64,000 nt of DNA from FACHB-T130 sp042747725 (GCF_042747725.1 NZ_JBHZGO010000089.1:1-64000); one strand, 5' to 3'. Positions 43,546 to 52,162 are shown, numbered from the stretch's first letter. The notes: a model not told the origin generated them from the sequence alone. Numbers and translations are program-made.

Positions 43546-43702
43546 AACTAATGGTTTAAAGCACCATTATTTAGTTATGGAGAAGAAGAAAGAATTGTTT
43601 CTCTTCTGGCGCAGCCCGAAGAAATCGCATCATTATTTCAATCCCCGACTTTTAAGTCTGGGGTATACTCAGTCCGTGCTTCGCACCGCTACGCTTGACA
43701 GT

Positions 43703-43870
43703 CCTCAGCCCTCAGTCCTCAGTCCTCAGCCCTCAGTCCTCAGCCCTCAGTCCTCAGCCCTCAGCCCTCAGTCCTCAGTCCTCAGCCCTCAGCCCTCAGC
43801 CCTCAGCCCTCAGCCCTCAGCCCTCAGCCCTCACTCCTCAGCCCTCAGTCCTCAGCCCTCACTCCTCAGT
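43703..43870. repeat. Heptamer array, complementary orientation
   Basis: Units CCTCAGT and CCTCAGC, the reverse complement of the array at 43366-43545, about 24 units. Open frames through it (43577-43876, 43695-43916) are low-complexity translations (SPQPSVLSPQ...) and not genes. Confidence 0.9.
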
Positions 43871-43878
43871 CTTTGAGC

Positions 43879-45186
43879 TTAGAGCGGTTTCATCACTACT
43901 GCTTCATACGGAATGACGCCCACCTCTTCACTCTTAACGCAGCGAGCGGCTCCCCGCGACAAATCCAGCGTTCTCGGCGCAATGTAGGGGCCACGGTCAG
44001 TCACCCGCACGATGACAGCATCCCCATTTTTCAAGTTTGTCACTTTTAGAAAGGTATTAAAAGGTAGAGAGGGATGAGCCGCCGTGAGTGCATCCTGGTT
44101 GTAGATTTCGCCGTTTGCCGTTTGGCGTCCGTGAAAATAGCCCCCATACCAAGAGGCTAAACCCTCCAGTTTGGTATCTGTCTGGATTAATCCGTGCATT
44201 TGGGCTTGAGCTTCCACCAAGCTTAAAGGCTTTTCCCCCAAGGCGATGCGGAGATTATTTACCCATTCGATTGCTAAGAGTTGGCGATCGCGATTGAAGT
44301 TGGTGGCGATCGCGTCGTCAATTACAAACAACTGGTCATTGCCCAGCTTACCCCCTGGCTTCCCTTCCACCAGCGTTGGTTTCAGTTGCGAAGCATCTAG
44401 ATGGGAGTTTTGCAGGAGTTGCGCGACTCGCTTAGCAAATAGCTCAGCTTGGGTTTTTTCGGGTATTTGAGCAACCAAATGTCCCTTCACCCAGACTTGA
44501 AACTGCTCTTGTTCTCTGTCGGATGTGGCGACGCTCTTGCTTTTGCGCCCAGTCAACGACATCCAAAAACCTCGCCGTTTACCCATTTTTTCACCGATTG
44601 GGCGATCGCCCGATTCGCCCTTGTAGCGAGTCTGAACCACTGCAACCGGCGAAGGCGTTGTTTTGTCGCGAGATTCAGCCCAAGCAGGCAATTTCAATAA
44701 ATTCTGCATCACCTGCATAATTCTGTCCGGAAAACTAGGCTTTGGCACTCGACTGGCAGGGACTTCAACCCATGAAGCCGACTGGGATAGGATGGTTGGC
44801 GCTACTGGCACTTCCTTCGTTGATGTCGATCCGGGGCGGCAAAGCACATTATCCACCGTATCTAGCTTCCGGCTAGCTTGTCCGGGCGCTTTGGCTTTGT
44901 TTGATGAAGACTGGCTCTGGTTTCCTCCTAGCTGGAAACCCCAGGAAGGCAAGAACGCACTGAAAGTCTGAGAATGTAAACCACTTAAATAAGAGTAAGG
45001 TTCCCCCGTTCCTACAGCCTGAACGAACAGAGGTTTATCGCTTTCGAGGGGATTATTGACAGCTGAAAAAACCTTGGCTGGAAGTGTTATCGAGAGGTAA
45101 TCAGGTATACTCGACAACGCCTGGTTAGAGAAAAAACAGCTGACCCAAGAAGTTACCCAAACAAGTCCGAAAAATGGCATTGGCAA
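43879..45186 (-). CDS. RlpA-like protein (septal ring lytic transglycosylase family)
   Basis: 435 residues. The N-terminal hydrophobic segment (FFGLVWVTSWVSCFF) is a signal peptide or anchor. A long central region (about 60-330) has Ser/Lys/Pro-rich low-complexity parts and a segment LVAQIPEKTQAELFAKRVAQ seen in cyanobacterial RlpA proteins. The C-terminal double-psi beta-barrel (about 345-435) has LASWYGGYFHGRQTANGEIY and VRVTDRGPYIAPRTLDLSRG with the catalytic-type Asp. It should act on peptidoglycan in the periplasm. No SPOR domain follows. Confidence 0.9.
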   Translation of the reverse strand: MPMPFFGLVWVTSWVSCFFSNQALSSIPDYLSITLPAKVFSAVNNPLESDKPLFVQAVGTGEPYSYLSGLHSQTFSAFLPSWGFQLGGNQSQSSSNKAKAPGQASRKLDTVDNVLCRPGSTSTKEVPVAPTILSQSASWVEVPASRVPKPSFPDRIMQVMQNLLKLPAWAESRDKTTPSPVAVVQTRYKGESGDRPIGEKMGKRRGFWMSLTGRKSKSVATSDREQEQFQVWVKGHLVAQIPEKTQAELFAKRVAQLLQNSHLDASQLKPTLVEGKPGGKLGNDQLFVIDDAIATNFNRDRQLLAIEWVNNLRIALGEKPLSLVEAQAQMHGLIQTDTKLEGLASWYGGYFHGRQTANGEIYNQDALTAAHPSLPFNTFLKVTNLKNGDAVIVRVTDRGPYIAPRTLDLSRGAARCVKSEEVGVIPYEAVVMKPL

Positions 45187-45339
45187 AAAAATCTTTAGTT
45201 ACAATGCACGCTGGATTTGCAAACGTTCTCTAGTATACCAACCTCCCTATTTGGTATATCTGCCCTCCGGCTGAGTTGTGCATTTGGACGCGATCCCAGC
45301 CTCTTGCTAATAAACCATATAGCAGCGATTTTGACAAGT

Positions 45340-46227
45340 ATGAAGCCACTTAACTTTTACATTGTTGATGTATTTGCCGTAGAAAAATATACTGGTAATC
45401 AGCTAGCAGTCTTTACGGATGCCGGTGAGCTTTCTGATGCTCAGATGCAACGAATTGCTAAGGAGACGAACTATTCAGAAACCACTTTTGTAACCTCTCT
45501 TGAGGTTCGAGAAGGAGGTTATGATGTGCGAATTTTTACGCCGGAGCAAGAATTACCGTTTGCGGGTCATCCTACCTTAGGAACTGCCTATATTTTGCAA
45601 CAAGCAATTATTAATCAGCTGGTTGAAAACTTAATTTTAAATCTGAAGGTTGGGCAAATTCCCGTATCGCTGCATTACGCAGAGCAAGCAGTAGAATGGT
45701 TGTGGATGCAGCAAAAACCACCTATTTTTAGCCAAACCTTCGAGAGAGAGACACTCGCCCAAGTTTTGAATTTAGAACCAAGCGAGATAGATCGTCAATT
45801 CCCAATTCAAGAAGTTTCGACTGGGGTTCCCTTTATTATCGTTCCCTTGAAAACGCACCAATCCTTAAAGCGAATCAAGATAAATAAGGATAAATATTTT
45901 GATTTAGTTAGTCACACTCAAGGCAAATGTATATTGGTTTTCTGTCCTGAAACTTATAATCCAGAGAATGACTTGAGTGTGCGCGTGTTTGCAGAATATG
46001 CAGGGATTCCAGAAGATCCAGCTACAGGAAGTGCGAATGGTTGTTTAGCTGGTTATTTAGTTCAGCATTCCTATTTGGGAGTAGAGACAATTAATCTTAG
46101 AGTTGAGCAAGGATATGAAATTGGCAGACCTTCTTTGTTGTTGTTAAAAGCTCACAAAAATGCTGATTCCATTGAAGTATCGGTGGGTGGTAAGGTAATT
46201 TTAGTTGCAAAAGGGGAATTCGTCTAA
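45340..46227 (+). CDS. PhzF family isomerase-like protein
   Basis: 295 residues from MKPLNFYIVDVFA (45340); earlier in-frame residues are unlike the family. It has both halves of the diaminopimelate-epimerase-like PhzF fold: GNQLAVFTDAGELSDAQMQR, TNYSETTFV with the conserved Glu, FAGHPTLGTAYIL, and EDPATGSANGCLAGYL near the C-terminus. Family members isomerise small acids; the cyanobacterial substrate is unknown and no phenazine genes are nearby. It is divergent from rlpA. Confidence 0.92.
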   Translation: MKPLNFYIVDVFAVEKYTGNQLAVFTDAGELSDAQMQRIAKETNYSETTFVTSLEVREGGYDVRIFTPEQELPFAGHPTLGTAYILQQAIINQLVENLILNLKVGQIPVSLHYAEQAVEWLWMQQKPPIFSQTFERETLAQVLNLEPSEIDRQFPIQEVSTGVPFIIVPLKTHQSLKRIKINKDKYFDLVSHTQGKCILVFCPETYNPENDLSVRVFAEYAGIPEDPATGSANGCLAGYLVQHSYLGVETINLRVEQGYEIGRPSLLLLKAHKNADSIEVSVGGKVILVAKGEFV

Positions 46228-46290
46228 TCTGCGAGATTTGTTTCAACGCAATCGGGTTTGGTTAAGTATAATTCTAGTGATTGTAATGAT

Positions 46291-46372
46291 TGTAGGTTGG
46301 GTTAAGCGCCTAAGCGAAACCCAACATTATAAAGCGTTTGTTGGGTAATGTTGCCTTAACCCAACCTCACGG
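46291..46372. repeat. GTTGGGTT-type repeat, copy 5
   Basis: TGTAGGTTGGGTTAAGCGCC, AAACCCAACATT, then TTGTTGGGTAATGTTGCCTT and AACCCAACCTCAC. The two GTTGGGT blocks are inverted relative to two AACCCAAC blocks, so it can fold into one long or two short hairpins. Confidence 0.75.
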
Positions 46373-46454
46373 GGTAAGGTTTTTAGCCTTAAGCGAACCA
46401 GATTGTGCCTCTATCCGTGGAAGTAAATAAAGGTCTACCTCTTACCAATTAGAT

Positions 46455-46545
46455 CAGGACTTACGCAACATCACCACATCTGAGGGCAACCACAGGGGGA
46501 TTGCCCCTACAAAACGCTATATGTATAAGCTTTGCGTAAGTCCTG
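46455..46545. repeat. 91-bp inverted-end repeat, complete copy e
   Basis: Perfect 14-bp inverted ends, CAGGACTTACGCAA and TTGCGTAAGTCCTG. It is flanked on both sides by AGAT, a possible 4-bp target duplication. No coding capacity. It ends 32 bp before the DUF952 start. Confidence 0.92.
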
Positions 46546-46577
46546 AGATTTTAAAATAACAATTTTTGGAAAATTTC

Positions 46578-46937
46578 ATGAGTATTATTTTGCACATCAC
46601 GAAGCGCGAACAGTGGGAAGAAGCAAAATCAACTAAAAAATATTGCGGCGATACGTTGGAATCGGAGGGTTTTATCCACTGCTCAACTCCAGAGCAAGTT
46701 ATCAAAGTAGCGAATAGCTTTTTTCATTCCCAAAGTGGCTTAGTTCTGCTGTGCCTTGAATCGGAGGAAATTGAGGCAGAAATCCGATATGAGGGATTAG
46801 ACGAAGGAGAACGTTTTCCTCATATCTATGGGGCTTTAAATATCACTGCTGTGGTGCAAGTGCTGGACTTCTATCCGGGGGAAGATGGCTGCTTTGAATT
46901 GCCGCCAGAAATTGCTGATGGTGCTGACAAGGCTTGA
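46578..46937 (+). CDS. DUF952 family protein
   Basis: 119 residues. ILHITKREQWEEAKSTKKYC, then GFIHCSTPEQV and FPHIYGALNITAVVQV are the DUF952 signature (an HCS motif and a PHxYG motif). The fold is related to ADP-ribosyltransferase-like and glutathione-S-transferase-linked small domains; the activity is unproven. The ATG at 46578 is preferred to the TTG at 46566. The 91-bp element lies immediately upstream. Confidence 0.88.
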   Translation: MSIILHITKREQWEEAKSTKKYCGDTLESEGFIHCSTPEQVIKVANSFFHSQSGLVLLCLESEEIEAEIRYEGLDEGERFPHIYGALNITAVVQVLDFYPGEDGCFELPPEIADGADKA

Positions 46938-47036
46938 AGAACGGGAGCGTCCTCGTGAGCAGCATCAGTTGCCCATTAGAGGCGACCTGAACCGCATCCC
47001 TGATTGATTTCAGACTTTCAAGCGATTTGATAGGAG

Positions 47037-47072
47037 CAAGTCCGTTTATCGATCGATCGATAAACGGACTTG
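47037..47072. repeat. Perfect 36-bp palindrome
   Basis: CAAGTCCGTTTATCGATC and its exact reverse complement with no spacer. It lies between the convergent DUF952 and crtB genes. There is no T-run on either side, so it is not a classic terminator. Confidence 0.93.
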
Positions 47073-47152
47073 AAATCGGGAATCGCTAATCCCAAACAGC
47101 ATAGGGTTTCCAGACATGAGTTGATTTTCCTCTGGTTGTCGCTACCACAGAG

Positions 47153-48082
47153 TTATAGCACCTGCGCCCTCAACCAAGCGGCTGGCAAACTCAGCAGCTT
47201 GCGGGGAGTCGGGACGTAAGCTCTGGTGCTAAATACATCGTACTGATTGCGTTCAATCCGATCGAGAATCTGGCTGTAGAGGATTAAAGCCGCCGCGACG
47301 GGCCAACGAGCGTCGGAACTAAGGGCACCGATCCCCTGTTCGGCTTCAGCGTAGAATTTGCGTGCCCGTTGAATTTGGAAACGCATCAATTCGCACCATC
47401 GCTCATCGACCACGCCATTCATCAGATCCTGTTCGGTGTAGTTAAATAACGCTAATTCTTCGAGGGGCAGGTAAATGCGACCCCGACGGGCGTCTTCTCC
47501 GACATCTCGCAGGATATTGGTGAGTTGGTTGGCGATGCCGAGGGCGATCGCTTCCGAGGTGGGAACATAAATCTCTTGATGGCGCTTCCAGGGTGCTGTA
47601 TACGGTTCCGTATCGACACCCATCACCGCAGTAGACATCAACCCCACCGTACCGGCAACCCGATAGCAGTAAAGATTGAGTTCCTCAAACGTCTCGTATC
47701 GGCTGCGGTATAGATCCATTCGCTGACCCGCAATCATATCCCGAAATGGTTGAATATCCATCGGGAAGCGTTTCAGCGTGTCTACCAAAGCCACATCCGG
47801 ATCGTCTAGGGGTTCGCCAGCAAAGACAGATTCTAGCTGTTTTTCCCACCGATCCAAAGTTTCAGGAGTCGTAATCGCGGCTGTGGCACCGTCCACCAGT
47901 TCATCGGTGCGACGACACCAAGCGTAAATTGCCCAGATGGCACGACGCTTGGCTGCTGGCATCAGCAGCGTACCCAGATAAAACGTCTTTGCGTACTTAG
48001 CCGTAATCTGGCGACAGAGTTGGTAAGCGTCCTCTATTGAAGCCAGCGTTCTCATGCGCGGGAAATTAGACAGTTGCAGCAT
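47153..48082 (-). CDS. crtB: Phytoene synthase
   Basis: 309 residues. Both aspartate-rich motifs are present: RRTDELVDG and QLTNILRDVGEDARRGRIYLP. SKYAKTFYLGT-type N-terminal region reads ITAKYAKTFYLGTLLMP, and CYRVAGTVGLM is typical of the squalene/phytoene synthase fold. It condenses two geranylgeranyl diphosphates to phytoene at the membrane. It follows crtP on the same strand after 125 bp, the normal cyanobacterial crtP-crtB order. A second start ten residues in (MRTLAS) is possible. Confidence 0.96.
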   Translation of the reverse strand: MLQLSNFPRMRTLASIEDAYQLCRQITAKYAKTFYLGTLLMPAAKRRAIWAIYAWCRRTDELVDGATAAITTPETLDRWEKQLESVFAGEPLDDPDVALVDTLKRFPMDIQPFRDMIAGQRMDLYRSRYETFEELNLYCYRVAGTVGLMSTAVMGVDTEPYTAPWKRHQEIYVPTSEAIALGIANQLTNILRDVGEDARRGRIYLPLEELALFNYTEQDLMNGVVDERWCELMRFQIQRARKFYAEAEQGIGALSSDARWPVAAALILYSQILDRIERNQYDVFSTRAYVPTPRKLLSLPAAWLRAQVL

Positions 48083-48207
48083 TCAGTACAGGCACCAGAG
48101 ATTGTCAGTTGTCCGTTGTCAATTGTCAATTGTCCTGAGTCTGTTATTCTTCGGTAGCAGGTAATAGATAGTCAGAGATTTGGGAGTAGACTCTTTCCCC
48201 CTAACCA

Positions 48208-49641
48208 TTACCCACTAACGACTAACGCCTGATCGATGACCGTTGACGATTGATCGGTGACTACTGACGACTGACTGCTCACAATTGCCTGCGCTGTCAG
48301 CTTACCAGAAAGTACGGCACCTTCCATACTCGCTAGATAACGCTGCATCGTGTAATCACCCGTCAAATAGAAATTTGCAATCGGTGATTCCTGGGAGGGA
48401 CGGTATTGCTGACACCCTGGAGTTGCCTTGTAGACTGAACGAGGCGTTTTGACAACGTGATATTTCAGCAACTTGGCTGGGTTTTCTCCCCCAAAATGGT
48501 CGGGGAAAAGTTTTTCCAATTCGGCGACGGTGGCGTCTACAATTTCCCCATCAGATTTGCCAATCCAATCCTTTGCCGGTGCCAGCACCAGTTCCAGCAT
48601 TGAGCGGTGGGGGTTAGCATATTCGCGACAGGTGTTGCTCATGTCCGCGTAGACACTAAGCAAGGGCGATCGCGAAAACAGCAGATGGTCGATCTGAGTT
48701 AATTTTCGGTCAAACCACAGATGCACGTTGATCACCGGCACACCCTCTAAGCCGTCTAGCTTTTGGAAATACTCCATCTGACGCCACTGTTGGGGTAACA
48801 TCACCTTCAGGGGGTCAACGGGCATCGCCGAAACGTAAGCATCCGCCGTTATTATTTCATCCGCAGCACCATTCAACCCGCGAATCAGGAATCCCCGCAC
48901 CGTGCCATCGGCGTTGAGCAAAAATTCCTTAATCGGCATATTCAACCGCACTTCCCCACCGCGCTCGGTGATGTAATCTACCATTGGCTGACACAACCGC
49001 TCGGTCGGGGAACCGTCCAAAAAGGCCATTTTTGAGCCATTCTTTTCCTGAAGGAAGCGATTGAGAGCGGTCAGCAATATCGTGGCAGAAATTTCATCCG
49101 GGTTAATGAAGTTCAGTGCCTTGGACATGGCAATGAAAACTTCTTTTTCTACCCGTGGGGGGATGTTTTGCTTTTTCATCCATTCCGACCACGAGTATTT
49201 ATCCATCGCCTCAACGTATTTTTGCCCCTGAATCATCGCCGGAATTAAACCAATCCCGAAGCGAATTTTTTCAGGCCAAGTCAACATATCGTTGTTGCCC
49301 AGAATCGCTGTGACGCCATTAAATGGTGCCGGAATGTCCGGAAAGTCAAAGCGAGAATAAGTACCGGGGGCATCGGGTTGGTTGAAGATCATTGTGTGTT
49401 CTTTCCACTGCAACCGATCTTCAATGCCGAGTTCCTTAAATAGCTGCAACATATTGGGATAAGCCCCAAAAAAGATGTGCAGTCCGGTTTCGTACCAGTC
49501 GCCGTCTTCGTCTTTCCATGCTGCCACCTTACCGCCTAGAACGTCCTGACGTTCTAGAACGATGGGAGTGTGACCGGCATCTGTCAAATATTTGGCGCAG
49601 GAAAGCCCTGCTAACCCCGCCCCAGCGATCGCAACTCGCAT
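48208..49641 (-). CDS. crtP: Phytoene desaturase (plant-type)
   Basis: 477 residues from MRVAIAGAGLAGLSCAKYL; an upstream ATG adds 30 unlikely residues. FAD dinucleotide-binding motif GAGLAGLSCA is at the start, followed by GGKVAAWKDEDGDWYETGLH and GLHIFFGAYPN. The C-terminal FYLTGDYTMQRYLASMEGAV is the second FAD-binding region. It makes zeta-carotene from phytoene. The last 22 or so residues (SSQSSVVTDQSSTVIDQALV...) are encoded by a degenerate heptamer tandem repeat at 48211-48280, where relatives end soon after the final helix. Confidence 0.96.
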   Translation of the reverse strand: MRVAIAGAGLAGLSCAKYLTDAGHTPIVLERQDVLGGKVAAWKDEDGDWYETGLHIFFGAYPNMLQLFKELGIEDRLQWKEHTMIFNQPDAPGTYSRFDFPDIPAPFNGVTAILGNNDMLTWPEKIRFGIGLIPAMIQGQKYVEAMDKYSWSEWMKKQNIPPRVEKEVFIAMSKALNFINPDEISATILLTALNRFLQEKNGSKMAFLDGSPTERLCQPMVDYITERGGEVRLNMPIKEFLLNADGTVRGFLIRGLNGAADEIITADAYVSAMPVDPLKVMLPQQWRQMEYFQKLDGLEGVPVINVHLWFDRKLTQIDHLLFSRSPLLSVYADMSNTCREYANPHRSMLELVLAPAKDWIGKSDGEIVDATVAELEKLFPDHFGGENPAKLLKYHVVKTPRSVYKATPGCQQYRPSQESPIANFYLTGDYTMQRYLASMEGAVLSGKLTAQAIVSSQSSVVTDQSSTVIDQALVVSG

Positions 49642-50304
49642 CTGATGGTCTACCTTATAGCTGCTTGCGTGTTTGGTCGCTCTCATTATACGTTGCATTT
49701 CGTTACAGAAGATAGCGCTATACCATTGCAAATCTCTGCAAAGTTGTCACCCTCTCCCGCTCGGTGAATACTAGCTGCGATCAGATATCAGATAAGGGCA
49801 ATTATTAGAAATCATCATGCTAGAGCTTACCTGGCAGGAAAGACCGATGCGTCACGACAACCCCAAGCGGGTTTTAAGAGTCCGCGCAGGCGGACTACCC
49901 TCCCTTGAAGGCTAAAGCCTACGTTTTTGTAGCCGCGATTACGAACATCGCCAAGTATTTTTGCAAGAGGTCTACTCTTTGTATTCATGCTCACTTATGA
50001 ACTTCATACTGGACTCATTCCCCAGCTAGAAGATGGGTGAAACACTAGCAGTTACATTAGTTAGAAGCAAGCCAAAGCTTTGAAAATTCCACTGCCTTGC
50101 AAGCTTGACGGCGAAGGCAGAAAATAGCGATTCTCTCAAGAAGATGCTTGGCGGGTGAAGGATAGAGCTTCGCGCCAAGCATATTTTTCCTTGTAGGAAT
50201 TAGCCAAAACCTATGTAGCTACAATCATCACTGATTGAGCAGAGTTTTCACCCCATTCCATCAATCGGATGGATTTTTCCGCATTGTTCCATGAGGAGAG
50301 GCAA
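49642..50304. other. Divergent intergenic region with hairpins
   Basis: About 660 bp upstream of crtP and the CheB gene. Hairpins: AGTCCGCGCAGGCGGACT (about 49881-49900), a common dispersed palindrome, and ATGCTTGGCG pairing with CGCCAAGCAT (about 50144-50181). The latter could form a transcript structure before the CheB gene. I see no gene or RNA family that I can name. Confidence 0.5.
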
Positions 50305-51408
50305 ATGCCTGGTCACGACATTATCGTTATCGGAGCTTCCGCAGGGGGAGTGGAAGCCTTGACTCAATTGGTCGCTGAATTACCGCCAAATCTTCCTGCT
50401 GCGATCTTCATCGTCGTTCACTTTCCAGCTTGGGGTAAGAGTATTCTGCCGCAGCTTTTAAACCGCGAAGGTCCGTTGCACGCAGACCATGCTAAAAACA
50501 ATGAGAAGATTGAGCATGGGCGGATCTATGTGGCACCGCCAGATTACCACCTGCTGGTGAAACGCGGATACATCCGCCTGGTGCAGGGGCCAAAAGAGAA
50601 CAACACTCGTCCGGCAGTCGATCCTCTGTTTCGCACCGCAGCGAGGGCGTACAAACGCCGGGTAGTCGGGGTGGTGCTGTCGGGCACTCTCGACGATGGC
50701 ACGGCGGGACTCATCGATTTGAAGCGGCAAAAAGGTGTGGCTGTCGTTCAAGACCCAACGGACGCCTTTTTTTCGGGGATGCCAAAGAGCGCCATCGAAC
50801 ACGCAGACGTTGATTTTATCCTGACGCTGTCGTTAATTGCCCCTGCTTTAGTGCGTCTAGCCCATGAACCCGTGGCAGAGGAAGGAGCAAGCACCGTGCC
50901 TAGCGAAAGCGAATTTGAGATGGATCTCGACATTGTGGAAGTGGATGGAGCCGCTTTACGGCAACGGGGAAAGCCTGGGACTCGCTCAAACTTTACTTGT
51001 CCAGATTGTGGCGGTAGTTTGTTCCAACTGAATGAGAGAGGGTTGCTCCAGTACCGCTGTCGCGTCGGGCACGCCTATTCAGCAGAGACTTTGGTAGCGG
51101 GGCAGTCCCAGGCTCAGGAGGAGGCGTTGTGGGCTGCAATCCGTTCTCTAGAAGAGCGTGCGGAGCTGATGTATAAGATGGCAAAGTATGCGCGCGATCG
51201 CAACAACACCTTGTCAGCACAGCGTTATGAAGCGCAGGCTAAAGAGGCGGAACAACGCTCTGATTTCATCCGGCAAGGGCTTTTCCAAGGTCAACTGCCT
51301 GCTACAGTGCAGCTAGCCGCGACTGCGGAACCGAGGGAGAGTGCAGACAGAATTATTCGCACTCCCCTTTCAAAGTGGTGGTGCTGGCGGCATCTGAGGG
51401 GGGTTTGA
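50305..51408 (+). CDS. CheB-type methylesterase domain protein with zinc-ribbon tail
   Basis: 367 residues from ATG 50305, set by GAGGAGAGG 4 bp upstream. The CheB methylesterase domain (about 1-190) has the catalytic Ser (GASAGGVEAL), His (FIVVHFPAW) and Asp (VVLSGTLDDGTAGL). The C-terminal part has a four-Cys/His zinc-ribbon-like motif (TCPDCGGSL...YRCRVGHAYS) and a helical tail (EEALWAAIRSLEERAEL). There is no receiver domain, so regulation differs from classical CheB. No CheR or receptor gene is in this window. It overlaps the next CheB-like gene by 34 bp in another frame. Confidence 0.88.
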   Translation: MPGHDIIVIGASAGGVEALTQLVAELPPNLPAAIFIVVHFPAWGKSILPQLLNREGPLHADHAKNNEKIEHGRIYVAPPDYHLLVKRGYIRLVQGPKENNTRPAVDPLFRTAARAYKRRVVGVVLSGTLDDGTAGLIDLKRQKGVAVVQDPTDAFFSGMPKSAIEHADVDFILTLSLIAPALVRLAHEPVAEEGASTVPSESEFEMDLDIVEVDGAALRQRGKPGTRSNFTCPDCGGSLFQLNERGLLQYRCRVGHAYSAETLVAGQSQAQEEALWAAIRSLEERAELMYKMAKYARDRNNTLSAQRYEAQAKEAEQRSDFIRQGLFQGQLPATVQLAATAEPRESADRIIRTPLSKWWCWRHLRGV

Positions 51409-51938
51409 GAGCCTTAGGTCACATTCTGCCTGCCTTCCGCCCGGATTTTCCGGCAGCCATCATTGTGGTGCAGAAACTCGACACTCAGTCTGCCTCCAGT
51501 TGGATAACCGACGCCCTAAGTCGCCCCACAACCTTGCCACTCAAGCAGGCACAAGCAGGAGAGCCATTACAACCGGGGATGGTCTACGTGGCTCCTCCAA
51601 ATCAGCATCTGCTCGTCACCCCGGACGGGACCTTCTGCCTGTCTGGAGCGGTATTCGTGGACTTTGCACGCCCCTCTGCCGACCTGCTGTTGCAGTCACT
51701 GGCGGCGAGTTTTAAAGAGCGAGCGATCGCTGTCATTCTCTCTGGGATTGGCAGCGATGGTGCAATCGGGGCGCAGGCAATTCATAAAATGGGTGGATTA
51801 GCGATCGCCCAAGATGAAAGTACATCGGAATTTTTTGAGATGCCCCGCGCTGCCATTGCCACGGGAAGTGTAGATTTCGTCCTCCCCCTCAATGAGATCG
51901 GGTCTACTCTCGTGAATCTAGTAGTCTCTCAATGTTGA
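51375..51938 (+). CDS. Second CheB-type domain, catalytic His missing
   Basis: 187 residues from GTG 51375. It shows the CheB fold: VVLAASEGGLRALG (Ser kept), then IVVQKLDTQSASSW where the catalytic His is replaced by Lys, and VILSGIGSDGAIGAQAI with the Asp kept. It is probably not an active esterase. The same frame is open upstream of the GTG (SPFKVVVLAAS), so it could instead be the second half of a two-domain protein separated by one frameshift. The stop lies 2 bp before a 91-bp repeat. Confidence 0.75.
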   Translation: MVVLAASEGGLRALGHILPAFRPDFPAAIIVVQKLDTQSASSWITDALSRPTTLPLKQAQAGEPLQPGMVYVAPPNQHLLVTPDGTFCLSGAVFVDFARPSADLLLQSLAASFKERAIAVILSGIGSDGAIGAQAIHKMGGLAIAQDESTSEFFEMPRAAIATGSVDFVLPLNEIGSTLVNLVVSQC

Positions 51939-51939
51939 C

Positions 51940-52031
51940 CAGGACTTACGCAAAGCTTATACATATAGCATTTTGTAGGGGCAATCCCCCTGTGGTTGCC
52001 CTCAGATGTCGCGCAAGTTGCGTAAGTCCTG
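51940..52031. repeat. 91-bp repeat, copy f (inverted orientation)
   Basis: CAGGACTTACGCAA at 51940 and TTGCGTAAGTCCTG ending at 52031. The interior is inverted relative to copy e (GCTTATACATATAGC first, then GGGGCAATCCCCC and GTGGTTGCCCTCAGATG). Confidence 0.9.
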
Positions 52032-52071
52032 GTTTTTTCGGGTTCAATCCCCTGTGGTTGCGGTGGCAAAT

Positions 52072-52162
52072 CAGGACTTACGCAAAGCTTATACATATAG
52101 CATTTTGTAGGGGCAATCCCCTTGTGGTTGCCCTCAGATGTGGTGATGTTGCGTAAGTCCTG
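52072..52162. repeat. 91-bp repeat, copy g (inverted orientation)
   Basis: Perfect 14-bp inverted ends at 52072 and 52162. It is nearly identical to copy f, 40 bp before it. A fragment of the interior (GGTTCAATCCCCTGTGGTTG) lies between them. Confidence 0.92.

Larger units (their letters stand above)
46228..46577. other. Intergenic region with two repeats
   Basis: Between PhzF and DUF952 genes. It holds a long GTTGGGTT repeat (46291-46372) and a full 91-bp element (46455-46545), leaving little unique sequence. The DUF952 promoter may lie in the element. Confidence 0.6.

Noticed and set aside
43577..43916. Open frames encoding SPQPSVLSPQ-type repeats
   Set aside because: They are translations of the heptamer array in several frames, with no start site or conserved content.
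45217..45339. 41-residue N-terminal extension of the PhzF protein
   Set aside because: Relatives begin at MKPLNFYIVDVF, and the extension looks like translated promoter sequence.
51340..51410. Programmed -1 frameshift joining the two CheB domains
   Set aside because: No X-XXY-YYZ slippery heptamer is in register in the overlap. Simple overlap or a mutation is more likely.
52034..52060. tRNA-like GGTTCAATCCCC sequence
   Set aside because: It is an internal fragment of the 91-bp repeat lying between copies f and g.
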